DNA from: DAOLCO01 sp964612555
GTDB taxonomy: Bacteria; Bdellovibrionota_C; UBA2361; SZUA-149; DAOLCO01
Length of the DNA: 64,000 nt
Assembly (NCBI GenBank): GCA_964612555.1
Contig: CAZTBW010000002.1
Coordinates: 62,001 to 126,000 of the forward strand
Direction of reading: 5' to 3'
Position numbers and translations under genes: made by a program. The notes beneath the pieces are model-generated. The model was not told the origin of the DNA and ran no database searches. It saw only the letters and a program-made list of their open reading frames with translations. Shown here one piece after another: positions 51,038 to 60,335 of this stretch; the stretch's first letter is position 1, and each line of letters starts with the position of its first letter.

Positions 51038-51916
51038 CTAGCTTTGCCCCCAACGTAGTTTGTTACTTAAAATTCCAAAATAATTTTTACTTAATGATTT
51101 AACAAATGAAACCCGAAAGGCGCTTTTGGAGATTTTTATATGAGCACCCTTCTCCAAAGGAAGCCCTTCCTGTCCATCAACGGTAAGATATACTGAATCC
51201 GTTTTACAGTCGGGTCCAAGTTCTATTTCGATGTTTGTATTTCCGGGAACTACGAGTGGGCGAGAGGTAAGGGAGTGAGGACAGATGGGAGTAACCAGAA
51301 GAGCATCCACTCCGGGGTGTACAATCGACCCACCCGCGGCAAGAGAATAGGCAGTGGAGCCAGCCGGAGTGGAAACTATGATTCCATCTCCCCGCATCAG
51401 GGTTGCTTCCTGACCGGCAACGCTGAGTCGTAATCCGAATATTCGGGCAAGTGCATGTTTACTGATAACTATGTCATTGAGCGCGTAGAATGTTTTTTTT
51501 GTTGTTCCGGAAAGTAACTGGGCGTGGAACAAGGGACGTATCTCAGTTTTTACCTCTCCGTTTTTGTATGCTTCAAGGGTGGGAAGGAGTTCTTCCGGGG
51601 TGATCTCGGTAAGAAACCCCAGTGTGCCCAGGTTTATGCCTATGATATCCGGAGGAGTCTCACTCGGATGTCTGCATACACTGATAAGGGTTCCATCTCC
51701 ACCCAATATGATAATGGTAGAGGCTGTTTGAGACAGCTCTTTTTTTGGCACCACTTTTTGACATTGTGAGAGGCTTTCCAGAGAGTGATAATGTGAACTG
51801 GTTTCCGTGTCGGTGACAAATGGAACTCCCTGCTTTTTTAAAAAATTAACCGCCTCATCTATCAAGGGAGGTGCAAGGTGATGATTCGGTTTTGCAACAA
51901 TCGCACAGGTTTTCAT
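51038..51916 (-). CDS. nadK: NAD kinase
   Basis: NadK phosphorylates NAD to NADP. The 292-residue protein has GGDG at 72-75 (ILGGDGTLISV), GINLGTLGFLTEI, the substrate block LNDIVISK and GDGIIVSTPAGSTAYSLAAGG, and ICPHSLTSRPLVVP. All conserved family motifs are present. It is transcribed directly into recN with one base between stop and start. Confidence 0.96.
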   Translation of the reverse strand: MKTCAIVAKPNHHLAPPLIDEAVNFLKKQGVPFVTDTETSSHYHSLESLSQCQKVVPKKELSQTASTIIILGGDGTLISVCRHPSETPPDIIGINLGTLGFLTEITPEELLPTLEAYKNGEVKTEIRPLFHAQLLSGTTKKTFYALNDIVISKHALARIFGLRLSVAGQEATLMRGDGIIVSTPAGSTAYSLAAGGSIVHPGVDALLVTPICPHSLTSRPLVVPGNTNIEIELGPDCKTDSVYLTVDGQEGLPLEKGAHIKISKSAFRVSFVKSLSKNYFGILSNKLRWGQS

Positions 51917-51986
51917 GCTCTGATTATTATATCAATTTAAGGCATTTTGGAATGCCCTCCGGAATGTCACTGTTCTTGTATGAATT

Positions 51987-52589
51987 TTAGTCGGTTATAA
52001 GGCTGTACTCTTGCGGGTTTTGTTCTCTTATGGGGTCGGGAGTTTTGTTTCGGGGTGAAACATTAAGTTGCTCAACGTATGGTCTTTGAGCTACGGCGGA
52101 GGTTATACGACCGGGTACCGAGCAGACACTGTCAATTGAGTTGCTTACCAGTTCTCGTGGACCATGTGGAAGTATGTTTACGATTTTAATCGGTTCTTCT
52201 CCAGCCAGTGCAAGCCCTGCGTTTCCCAAGAGATAGAGTGCATAGGGTGGAAAAAGCACCGCTGTTCCAATATTCAGTATCGAATGTCCAAGCCCGGGAC
52301 CAAATAACCACCAGGTGCCAATACCCTCAAGTTGTTCCCCCGCGGTGTCATCTTTTACTGCTTTGGAAATTTCCTTGATACTTGGAGGATGTTCCAAATC
52401 CCATTGGCGTGTTTTTTTATGTTCGGGGTCTTGAGTTGTTTCTTTTATGTGAGAAGAAGCGGTGCTCGAGTGAGAGGTAACGTCTGAGTAGGTTGAAATT
52501 GAATTTACCTGACTACATGAATGAAGTACCGGGGTCAGTAAAAAAATAAGGGAAACAATGAAAGTGCTTTCCGGTGTTTTTCTTTTCAT
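51987..52589 (-). CDS. lipoprotein of unknown function
   Basis: The 200-residue product has a signal peptide with lipobox VLHSC (Cys near residue 25), a Ser/Thr/His-rich linker, and a hydrophobic segment GLGHSILNIGTAVLFPPYALYLLGNAGLAL. A further block reads NILPHGPRELVSNSIDSVCSVPGR. An AAGG before the ATG at 52589 was preferred over the frame's start at 52610. Function unknown. It lies before nadK on the same strand with a 70-base gap. Confidence 0.72.
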   Translation of the reverse strand: MKRKTPESTFIVSLIFLLTPVLHSCSQVNSISTYSDVTSHSSTASSHIKETTQDPEHKKTRQWDLEHPPSIKEISKAVKDDTAGEQLEGIGTWWLFGPGLGHSILNIGTAVLFPPYALYLLGNAGLALAGEEPIKIVNILPHGPRELVSNSIDSVCSVPGRITSAVAQRPYVEQLNVSPRNKTPDPIREQNPQEYSLITD

Positions 52590-52828
52590 ATAAGTGCCTT
52601 GACGGAGCATTTTTAGGGATTCGTATTCTCTCGCAGAGGAGGAGTTTTGAAAAACTTTATCTGACTTAAACTGTTTATGAGGTTTGGAAGAAAGCTCCGG
52701 TGAAGGGTTTGATAGTGAAATAGAGCAAATGAGGTTGAATAATCCCCTAGTCTTTTTAAAGACTTAGCATATTCTGCTGATCTATGAGTCAATTCCGGAG
52801 GAAAAAATCATAACGTAAGGTAAGGGAA

Positions 52829-54388
52829 ATGTGTCTTTTGGTGCAACATTCGCACAAAGCTTGGGATGTAGCCGCAGGGAATATGCGAAATTCGACTAAT
52901 GAAAAATTTGATCTTGCCCCCGCCTATTTTGATAACAGGTATGAGGTGTTTTCTACCATAGGTAGGGGTAGAAGCGGTGTTGTGTATCGGGCAAGAAGAT
53001 TTTCACCCGGTGATACACTTGATTTAAGTATTCCTCCTATTGCTCTAAAAGTTCTTCTTGGAATAGAGAGAGACCCTGATGCCGCCATTCGCAGAATCAA
53101 ACGGGAGGCACTTGCACTTCTCTCCTGCAAGTCCCCATCTGTAATTCGGATTTTTGATTATGTGGCACGCGAAGATACTTGTTATCTTACCATGGAGTAT
53201 GCAAAGTACAGTGACCTTAGAAGACTTTTTGATGATGGTAAGCCCGATCTTTCCACGGTTGCGATTCTGAAACTGGTGCAGGGGATTCTGGAGGGAGTAC
53301 GCAGTATTCATCATGTTGGTATTATTCATCGAGATTTAAAGCTGGAAAATTTTCTTCTTACAGATGATTATCAAGTTAAGGTTGCTGATTTTGGTGTGTG
53401 TCTTTTAAAGGGCGAACGACCTGATATTCACGTAGTAAATGAAGTTGTGGGGACATTCGATTATACCGCACCGGAGTGTTTGAAAGGGGGTAAGTATTCT
53501 TACGTCTCTGATCTGTACTCTGTGGGAGTGAGTGCGTTTGAGATGTTCAGTGGAAGATTGCCGACTCTTGGAACTACCATCAAGGAAATGCTGGAAGATA
53601 AGTCCGGGGGAAGAATAAGGGCACTTCCCGGAGCGCTGCTGGAGGAGTTTCCGGCAGTGCAGGATTTTTTTAACAAGGCGTTACATCCCGAGCCGGAAAA
53701 ACGCTTTCAGTCCGCAGAAGAAATGATGACCGCCATTAATGGAGTGATTGATGGGACATTCAGGGGAGAAAAATTGTCCGTAGGGGAAAAATTATCCTCA
53801 TTCAGTAAAAATTTCTCTTTGGAAAATAAAGTCAGTGCAGAAACTTTTTTACAGAAAATTTTACCTGTTTCTTTTGTCGAACGGGTTACTCAGAAAATAA
53901 GCGCGCGTGTTGCGGAGTGTTTTAAGTTTTTGAAGCTTTCCTTGTTGTGTGTAGTGATGTTTATCGGGCTATACTTTGTTAAGGATGTGTTTCAAAATGT
54001 TACGTCAAAAAAAGGGTCGGTATCAGTAGCAGCGGTGATGTATGATACTCTTTCCACGGCACCTGCTTTTGGGCGTCTCTTTGATCTGTATTCAGAAGGA
54101 AGAGATTTCAATTTTACAATCATACCCGCTGAACCCGGATTTGGACTTTTCTCATTGACTAAAGAGGGGTGGGAGCAGGTGATAGTGTCATATGAGCCTT
54201 TACTTGGAGGTGAGGGAGTGGAAGTAAAAGGAAAAGGGCTCCATGTGATATTAATGCCTCATGAGATATCTGGTAATTCAATTTCAGGATCGTACAAAAA
54301 TTTGATAACAGGACATTCAGGTTTTTGGACTCTGCTTGCATCAGAGGTTCGATTTTCCGATATCAAATCAGTGGATGTACATTCTTAG
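52829..54388 (+). CDS. membrane-anchored Ser/Thr protein kinase
   Basis: The 519-residue product has a Hanks-type kinase domain at about 38-305. It shows GRGRSG (45-50), the catalytic Lys in ALKVL (K74), HRDLKLEN (167-174), DFG (187-189), then GTFDYTAPE and DLYSVGVSAFEM. A single membrane segment (about 369-386) separates it from a C-terminal extracytoplasmic part of about 130 residues. That part is not a PASTA set and was not recognised. It would sense an outside signal. The TPR gene follows after 95 bases. Confidence 0.93.
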   Translation: MCLLVQHSHKAWDVAAGNMRNSTNEKFDLAPAYFDNRYEVFSTIGRGRSGVVYRARRFSPGDTLDLSIPPIALKVLLGIERDPDAAIRRIKREALALLSCKSPSVIRIFDYVAREDTCYLTMEYAKYSDLRRLFDDGKPDLSTVAILKLVQGILEGVRSIHHVGIIHRDLKLENFLLTDDYQVKVADFGVCLLKGERPDIHVVNEVVGTFDYTAPECLKGGKYSYVSDLYSVGVSAFEMFSGRLPTLGTTIKEMLEDKSGGRIRALPGALLEEFPAVQDFFNKALHPEPEKRFQSAEEMMTAINGVIDGTFRGEKLSVGEKLSSFSKNFSLENKVSAETFLQKILPVSFVERVTQKISARVAECFKFLKLSLLCVVMFIGLYFVKDVFQNVTSKKGSVSVAAVMYDTLSTAPAFGRLFDLYSEGRDFNFTIIPAEPGFGLFSLTKEGWEQVIVSYEPLLGGEGVEVKGKGLHVILMPHEISGNSISGSYKNLITGHSGFWTLLASEVRFSDIKSVDVHS

Positions 54389-54483
54389 GCTGGATTTAAT
54401 TGCCTAATCATATTATTACTCCTTTAGTTTTTTAAGAGATAATACATTTTTGCATTTAATAATGTGATTCAGGCTATATTTTT

Positions 54484-55500
54484 ATGAAACAGGTATATAT
54501 TACGTGCTTTGTGGTGGTTGCTTCTTTGGTGGTGTGGTTGTCGGGGGTTGGTATCAGTCAGTACTTGTCTGATGAACCTGCGAGACGACTTCAAAAAGAT
54601 GGGCATGTACATAGAGGTAATCAAGTGGGGAGTGGTCAGCAGGCTACTAGTCAAGGGGGGCAAGCTTCCCTTTCGTTATCTGCTTCATTATCTGCTCTTG
54701 AAGAGGAGTATCAAAAAAATCCCGCCTCTCCTGAAGCTTCTATCAATTTTGCAAATGCTCTTTTTGAAGAGGGGATGACCCGGGGGGTCGCCGAGAGTCT
54801 GAAAAGGGCAGTAGGTGTTTTTCATGAGATACTTGAGCGTGACCCCATGCAGCCCGATGCCTTACTTGGTTTGGGAACTTTAAGTCTTCATGTGGGAGTT
54901 GCAGACAAGGCAGCTGAATATTATGGAAAGTATCTTGAGGTAAGACCTGATGATCTTTCTATCGCTGCTAATATGGCACTGGCAGAAGCAAGAAGTGGAG
55001 CGGTGGACTCCTCACTGAAAAGGCTTGAGACAATATTAAGTGCACAGCCCGATTTTGTAATTGCAATGGTTACCAAGGGATTGGTTCTTTCAGAGATGGG
55101 GAAAAAAGAAGAAGCGAGGGCGCTCTGGTTAAAGGCTGAGGGGCTTGAAGAGAATGAACTTCTCAAGCAAAGGGTTTCCTCCCTTATTGTGGATTCTTTG
55201 AAAAGAGAATCGGCTGAAAAGGGATCTTCTGATAATTACGATACCGGAGTACAGAAATCCTCTCTTAGGGATTTCTTCAGACAACATGAAATTATTGGAC
55301 CTAAAATATACGATATGATTGAAGAAGCGGATGGCAGATTTCTGGTACTGGTACGGGATTTTCCGGTAGATGCCATGCCGGGGTTTGCGCGAGAGAAGCT
55401 TGAAACAAAAATCAAGGAGCAGCTTCAGCATGCCCGGTTTTCAGAAGTACTTATTCTTGATGCAAAAACAAGAACCAGACTCATTGAGGTGTCCAGGTAG
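54484..55500 (+). CDS. membrane-anchored TPR protein
   Basis: The 338-residue product has an N-terminal membrane segment (about 5-27), a Gly/Gln/Ser-rich linker, and about four to five tetratricopeptide repeats at about 75-225 (ALLGLGTLSLHVGVADKAAEYYGKYLEVRPDD is clear). A C-terminal domain of about 80 residues follows. TPR units bind partner proteins. It resembles CcmH-type or pilus-biogenesis TPR proteins but no specific family was identified. It is between the kinase gene and asnB. Confidence 0.82.
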   Translation: MKQVYITCFVVVASLVVWLSGVGISQYLSDEPARRLQKDGHVHRGNQVGSGQQATSQGGQASLSLSASLSALEEEYQKNPASPEASINFANALFEEGMTRGVAESLKRAVGVFHEILERDPMQPDALLGLGTLSLHVGVADKAAEYYGKYLEVRPDDLSIAANMALAEARSGAVDSSLKRLETILSAQPDFVIAMVTKGLVLSEMGKKEEARALWLKAEGLEENELLKQRVSSLIVDSLKRESAEKGSSDNYDTGVQKSSLRDFFRQHEIIGPKIYDMIEEADGRFLVLVRDFPVDAMPGFAREKLETKIKEQLQHARFSEVLILDAKTRTRLIEVSR

Positions 55501-55527
55501 TGTTATGATTCACAAGATGGGGAATGT

Positions 55528-57432
55528 ATGTGCGGTATAGCAGGAGTTCTTGCGAATAGGGGGAATGATTTAGAAGCTACTTTGTCTTCTATGTTGAGCT
55601 CTATTGAACATCGTGGCCCTGACGATAGAGGGACTTATTTCTCAGAGCGCTTTGCCTTTGGGATGAATCGCCTTAGCATTATAGACCTGAGCAGTGGTAA
55701 TCAGCCGATCTTTAATGAAGATCGCAGCCTTGTAATTGTGTTTAATGGAGAAATTTATAATTACCAGGAATTAAGAGAATTCTTACTTTCTCGAGGGCAT
55801 GTGTTCTCTACTAAATCTGATACAGAAGTTATCCTCCATTTATATGAGGAGCTTGGTGAGGACTCATTCTCCAAACTGCGTGGAATGTTTGCTTTTGCGA
55901 TATGGGACACGACAAAGCAGGAACTTTTACTGGTCAGAGATCACTTTGGAATCAAGCCACTGTTTTATTTTGAAAATGAAAGCGGTTTTTATTTTGCTTC
56001 GGAAATAAAATGTTTTTTTTCTGTTCCGGGTTTTAAAAAAGCCCTTGAAGTGCCATCTTTGGTCAGTCACCTCAGTTTACTTTTTACCAATTCGGTAGAT
56101 ACTTTATTTAAGGACGTAAGAAAGCTTGCCCCGGGACACTGTATGAAGGTCTCTGGTGTGGGTAAAGTGCTGAAAAAATATTTTCAACTGTCAGTTACCC
56201 CTACTTCTTTGACGGGTCGTCAGGAAAGAAAACAATACATCAAGGAAGTGCTCAGGGAGTCAGTTCGGGCACATCTTATCAGTGATGTTCCTCTTGGTGT
56301 GATGTTAAGCGGAGGAGTTGATTCGAGTTTGCTTCTTGCCTTAATGAAGGAAGAGGTTGGAGATGGTATCAAGTCATTTTCTATCGGTTATGAAGAAGGG
56401 GGAGGGCTCTTTGATGAGAGGAGGTTTTCAGATGCGGTTTCTTGTCATGTAGGTTCCGATCATAAGGAGTGCATATTGACTTCTGCTATGATTAAAGACT
56501 CTATAACGAAGGTGCTTCTTTCACTTGATGAGCCTTTTGCCAATGCCTCGGTGTTTGCTAACTATTTTCTGTCACAGTACATAGCAAATGATGTCAAAGT
56601 TGTGCTTTCGGGTCTTGGTGGAGATGAAGTGGCGGGGGGGTATGAAAGGTATCGTGGGATGTATCTGGCAGATAAGTTCTTTTTAAATACGATGCGCCCT
56701 CTTACGGGGATGATTTCAGGAATGCTTTGGGGGCTTAAGGATTCCGCTACGGGACATCCTTTTTCAGAACGTCTTAAACGCTTCTTTCTCTATGCGGCTA
56801 AACCCCCTTCTGAAAGATATTTTTCCTTTTTATCAAAATTCTCTCTTTCTGAACATGAAAGTATGTTCACAAAGAGAGTGCGTGATCAATTGGAGGGGTA
56901 TTCTGAGTCCCCGCGTGTGTGGTGTGAGGAGTTGTATTTTCAAAGTCAGTCTTCTTCAAGTGTAACTTCGTCTTGTTATGTTGATATGCATACCTACCTT
57001 GTGGAAGACCTTCTTGCCTTGAGTGATCGTTGTAGTATGGCAGCGTCTTTGGAGATGCGGGTGCCTTTTGTCGATCGTGTTCTGATTGATGCTTTTTACT
57101 CACTTCCCGATTCTGACAAGATGAGCATGTTTGAGACCAAGGTGTTATTAAAGGAGATAGCGGCGGAATATCTTCCTCGTGATATTGTGTACAGAAGAAA
57201 GCAAGGGTTTTCTGTTCCTATCACGGTCTGGTTTAGAGACATCTTGAAACCTTTTCTTCTGGAGCATCTTTCTCCCGAGTCTCTTGCATCGGTAGGAGTT
57301 TTTAATCCCGCGTATGTAAACACGATCCTCAATGATCATCTTGAGGGTAAGAGAAATTACGATGAAAAGCTGTTTTCGATTCTTTCGTTTACTCTATGGT
57401 GTAAGGCGCATGGGATAACTACTTTAGGATAA
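55528..57432 (+). CDS. asnB: glutamine-hydrolysing asparagine synthase
   Basis: AsnB makes Asn from Asp, or amidates other acids in surface-glycan clusters. The 634-residue protein starts MCGIAGVL, giving Cys2 as the glutaminase nucleophile after Met removal. NRLSIIDLSSGNQP, FNGEIYNYQELRE and SDTEVILHLYEELG follow. The C-terminal synthetase domain has the PP-loop MLSGGVDSSLLLAL (about 263-276) and LSGLGGDEVAGGYERY. It is the long form typical of glycan-linked AsnB. It starts 27 bases after the TPR gene. Confidence 0.93.
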   Translation: MCGIAGVLANRGNDLEATLSSMLSSIEHRGPDDRGTYFSERFAFGMNRLSIIDLSSGNQPIFNEDRSLVIVFNGEIYNYQELREFLLSRGHVFSTKSDTEVILHLYEELGEDSFSKLRGMFAFAIWDTTKQELLLVRDHFGIKPLFYFENESGFYFASEIKCFFSVPGFKKALEVPSLVSHLSLLFTNSVDTLFKDVRKLAPGHCMKVSGVGKVLKKYFQLSVTPTSLTGRQERKQYIKEVLRESVRAHLISDVPLGVMLSGGVDSSLLLALMKEEVGDGIKSFSIGYEEGGGLFDERRFSDAVSCHVGSDHKECILTSAMIKDSITKVLLSLDEPFANASVFANYFLSQYIANDVKVVLSGLGGDEVAGGYERYRGMYLADKFFLNTMRPLTGMISGMLWGLKDSATGHPFSERLKRFFLYAAKPPSERYFSFLSKFSLSEHESMFTKRVRDQLEGYSESPRVWCEELYFQSQSSSSVTSSCYVDMHTYLVEDLLALSDRCSMAASLEMRVPFVDRVLIDAFYSLPDSDKMSMFETKVLLKEIAAEYLPRDIVYRRKQGFSVPITVWFRDILKPFLLEHLSPESLASVGVFNPAYVNTILNDHLEGKRNYDEKLFSILSFTLWCKAHGITTLG

Positions 57433-57444
57433 CTTCCCCCACTC

Positions 57445-57572
57445 AAAGAAGAGGGGAGGGAGTGGCTTTCGTCGAATGGCTCCCTCGCACTGTATGGATC
57501 GGGTTCGCGTGTTAATGTAGGTGTGCTTAGTCCGCTTGAGTTCGACGAAAACCACTCCCTCCCCTCTTCTTT
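57445..57572. repeat. large inverted repeat (32-base arms, one mismatch, 64-base loop) after asnB
   Basis: The arm at 57445-57476 begins AAAGAAGAGGGGAGGGAGTGG. Its reverse complement lies at 57541-57572 with one C/T difference. It is in the convergent asnB/M48 junction, as the 18382 repeat is at aroQ/helicase, but the arm sequences are unrelated. Confidence 0.85.
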
Positions 57573-57646
57573 TTCCCCGCCTTTGTTTTATTTGTTTGAC
57601 AGGCTGTCTTATGTCGTTGACTCTTTTTTTGTCTTTGTTTTAATTT

Positions 57647-58576
57647 TTATCTATCTCGAATGTCAAAACTATCTCCTTCTTTGAGGATGCCTGGTTCAGT
57701 TTTTCTGGGTGGGATGGATACTGGAGGGGGGACGTTTAGGGGGGTGGTGGGAGTGTGACTCATGCTGCCTTTATTCATTCTTAGGATTATTCCTTTTAGT
57801 TGTTCCAGGCGTTTTGAGGCGGGTGGGTGAGTGGAGAGAAAAGGGATGGAGGAACCGAAAGAAGGGTCTTGAAGGGCTCGTGTCCAGAATTCTATTGCGG
57901 CTTCAGGTCGGTATCCTGCTTTTGCCATGAGATAAACTCCGATCTGATCGGCTTCCAGTTCCTTGTCTTGTGAGTAGGGGTTGATGAAGATTCCCTGCCC
58001 TGCGGCTTTGGTAAGAGATGCTGCAAGATCGGCTGCAAGATCAGACCCTTGAGCCCCTCTTGTTGCAATGACTACTCCTATGGCTGCCGCTGTTGATAGC
58101 CCTTCAACCAGTACTCTTCGCCATGCCTCTTCCTGTGATGGTTCAGTGTGTTGGGCAAGGATGTGAGCTACTTCATGTCCAAGTATGGAAGCAAGTTCGT
58201 CCTTGTTCTTTGTGGCATCAATCATTCCTGTCCAGATAAAAATGTGATTACCCCTCGTGGCGGCAGCGTTTTTTACCTCTGGTGCCTTAAATACATTTAC
58301 ATGCCAGGGGTGTGCGGATGCTCCAATTGCTTCTGTGATTTTTGATACAATCTGATCTACTTCCGCTCTTCGGGGGTGGTCAAAGTCAAGTTTATATTCC
58401 TGGCTGAGGCGTTGGAGGAGTTCGTGTCCAACTTTCTCATCTTCAGGACTTACTTGTCTTGCTGGTGGTATGTGTCCGGGAGGAAGAGGGGCACGGGCAG
58501 GGGCGCAGGATATGAGGAGCGAAAAAAATAATAAACAAATGATCGAAACGGAAATGTTACATAATCTTTTTTGCAA
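57647..58576 (-). CDS. M48-family metallopeptidase, lipoprotein
   Basis: The 309-residue product (TTG start at 58576) has a signal peptide with lipobox LLISC, and a catalytic M48 domain with HEVAH (H-E-x-x-H) and the third ligand in KELEADQIGVYLM. ASILGHEVAHILAQHTEPS and the C-terminal LSTHPPASKRL are typical of BepA/LoiP-like periplasmic proteases, which clear misfolded outer-membrane proteins. The frame is open up to 58657, but the TTG start gives a normal signal peptide and a 20-base overlap with the upstream gene, so it was chosen. Confidence 0.85.
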   Translation of the reverse strand: MQKRLCNISVSIICLLFFSLLISCAPARAPLPPGHIPPARQVSPEDEKVGHELLQRLSQEYKLDFDHPRRAEVDQIVSKITEAIGASAHPWHVNVFKAPEVKNAAATRGNHIFIWTGMIDATKNKDELASILGHEVAHILAQHTEPSQEEAWRRVLVEGLSTAAAIGVVIATRGAQGSDLAADLAASLTKAAGQGIFINPYSQDKELEADQIGVYLMAKAGYRPEAAIEFWTRALQDPSFGSSIPFLSTHPPASKRLEQLKGIILRMNKGSMSHTPTTPLNVPPPVSIPPRKTEPGILKEGDSFDIRDR

Positions 58577-58982
58577 ATATAACGGTAATGCCGTGAGCCT
58601 GAAGTGATCTGGCTGCTTCCAGCAGTTCTTTAAATTTTCTTGTTCGTCGAATATCATTTTCCAGGTCTTCCTGTGCTGCTGAATGATAGTGTACCTCGGT
58701 ATCTTGAAGTATAATTTTTACCTGGACTCTATCACGAAGTGGTAAAAGGAGGGGAATCAATATGAGCACAAGGGGGGTGCTGGTTTCAATAGATATACGG
58801 TCAATAGATATACGGGATTCTCCCCTGGAATCAGACGTTAAAAGAAAATTCTTAATCTTGGCAAGATCAGATGGAATTTCCTTTATTGAGGGATTAAAAT
58901 TAAATTCCATGATGGATTCAGTGGTAAACTCATTACTCCCTGTGTTCTCCCCTTCACGAATATATTCTTGATTAAATATCAT
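58557..58982 (-). CDS. protein of unknown function upstream of the M48 gene
   Basis: The 141-residue product has one hydrophobic segment (about 68-88, PLVLILIPLLLPL) and a charged helical C-terminus (AAQEDLENDIRRTRKFKELLEAARSLQ). A 15-base tandem duplication at 58786-58815 encodes ISIDRISIET. It overlaps the M48 gene by 20 bases, so the pair is likely co-translated. No family was recognised. Confidence 0.6.
   Translation of the reverse strand: MIFNQEYIREGENTGSNEFTTESIMEFNFNPSIKEIPSDLAKIKNFLLTSDSRGESRISIDRISIETSTPLVLILIPLLLPLRDRVQVKIILQDTEVHYHSAAQEDLENDIRRTRKFKELLEAARSLQAHGITVIFAKKIM
58786..58815. repeat. 15-base perfect tandem duplication
   Basis: TCAATAGATATACGG occurs twice head to tail (58786-58800, 58801-58815), in frame in the 141-aa gene. 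Confidence 0.85.
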
Positions 58983-59250
58983 ATGCCCTCGTTTTTATTG
59001 TGCTTTTTTAAACTTGTTAAAATCCTCGGAACTTACTTTCTTTGATGAATATTTTTTTATTTAGTTTCAACTAACTTAAAGTAATTTTTTGCTGCTTTAA
59101 TCGTCTAAAGAAAAAAATAGAATGAATATTCATTACTTAGGTTTATTGCTTTAAACTACTTGAACTAAGACTACCGGCAGTATATAGTTTAATTAGGATG
59201 AAGTTGCGGTACATACATACAAACAAACCCCAACACGTATGGAGGTTATT

Positions 59251-60255
59251 ATGAAAAAGAACCCGCAGTCAGAAAAGTCTGGAAACAGGAACAGAAATTC
59301 TGAGAGTAAAAAAGTAGATGCTGGTGAAAAGCTCGGGAAGGTTGAGGTATTTTCAACAGGGTTTTCAAAAGGCTTCTCTCAGGCGATAACTCTAAACGCC
59401 TATCCTAACGGGATTTCGGTTACCATTCACAAGCCCTGGCAGGAGTCACTTGCACGTGCAACTAATAGTCCTGTATTGCAGTCTGAATCCAGGGGTTTAA
59501 TTGACCCTTTTTTCCCAAGGACCAGGGAGACAAGAGATGTTCACGTGCCTGAAGGAAAATTTCTGGTATATCGTGATAACATAAAACAAAATCTTGAAAA
59601 GATTTTTTACTCTCTGGCAAAAAAGAAACAACTTTCCGATACCATAGTGTATCTGGGTACTTTTACAGATCCCTTCCATGGGTTTCACAGAAAGTTTTCG
59701 CAGACCATGGCTTTGATCGAAACTTTGGAAAGGTATCAGCCTGGTCGTCTGGTGATTCAATCTCGTTCGAGGATGTTGTTGACGGCTCTGCCGACATTAA
59801 AATCAATGTCCGAAACAGCCTTTTGTGTAATACCATTTGAGAGCAGACTTGAAGGTAGTATTTTGAGATATACTCCGGGACAGCCTCGTCTTGAAGAGCG
59901 ACTTATCACCGCCGCAGGTTTAAGGGCACAAGATATAGAGGTTACTTTCTCTGTGTCGCCGATATTACCATACGGGGACACGAGCGGGGATGCCTGGAAA
60001 TTTGCAGAAGTGCTGATCTCCTACTCTGATCGGGTCTTGTTTCAGCCCTTGTATGCAGGTGAGAAACATGAAGAAACAAGCCTTAGACAGCTCCAGATCG
60101 CAAAGAAGCTCGAAAATGATAATCATTTAAAGGTGCTTCGTCCTAATGCGGAAGAAGAGGTTAAGGGAGTTATTAAAAAGCTTTCTCCCGTACATCTTGA
60201 GCTTCCTGAGTACGTGAGAAAAGACCCGGATCAGCTTGCGCTCTTTGCAGCATAG
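59251..60255 (+). CDS. radical-SAM-fold (spore photoproduct lyase-like) protein lacking the iron-sulphur cysteines
   Basis: The 334-residue product follows the COG1533/SPL-type TIM barrel: VYLGTFTDPFHGFHRKFS (TDPF at 139-142), LVIQSRSRMLLTALPTL, PGQPRLEERL (209-218) and VSPILPYGD (235-243). SPL-type enzymes carry N-x-Y-x-G-C-x-x-x-C-x-Y-C after the first strand. Here the aligned stretch reads TLNAYPNGISVTIHKPW (47-63) with no cysteine. The protein's only Cys is C192. So it cannot bind the 4Fe-4S cluster in the normal way and is likely non-catalytic or differently acting. GGAGG fixes the ATG at 59251. Confidence 0.75.
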   Translation: MKKNPQSEKSGNRNRNSESKKVDAGEKLGKVEVFSTGFSKGFSQAITLNAYPNGISVTIHKPWQESLARATNSPVLQSESRGLIDPFFPRTRETRDVHVPEGKFLVYRDNIKQNLEKIFYSLAKKKQLSDTIVYLGTFTDPFHGFHRKFSQTMALIETLERYQPGRLVIQSRSRMLLTALPTLKSMSETAFCVIPFESRLEGSILRYTPGQPRLEERLITAAGLRAQDIEVTFSVSPILPYGDTSGDAWKFAEVLISYSDRVLFQPLYAGEKHEETSLRQLQIAKKLENDNHLKVLRPNAEEEVKGVIKKLSPVHLELPEYVRKDPDQLALFAA

Positions 60256-60335
60256 ATATGCCTGATTTGCTCTTTTTGGAATGAATAGCTAAAATTCTGT
60301 TTCAGTTTTAGCTATTCCAAAAGGAGCTTCCGTAT

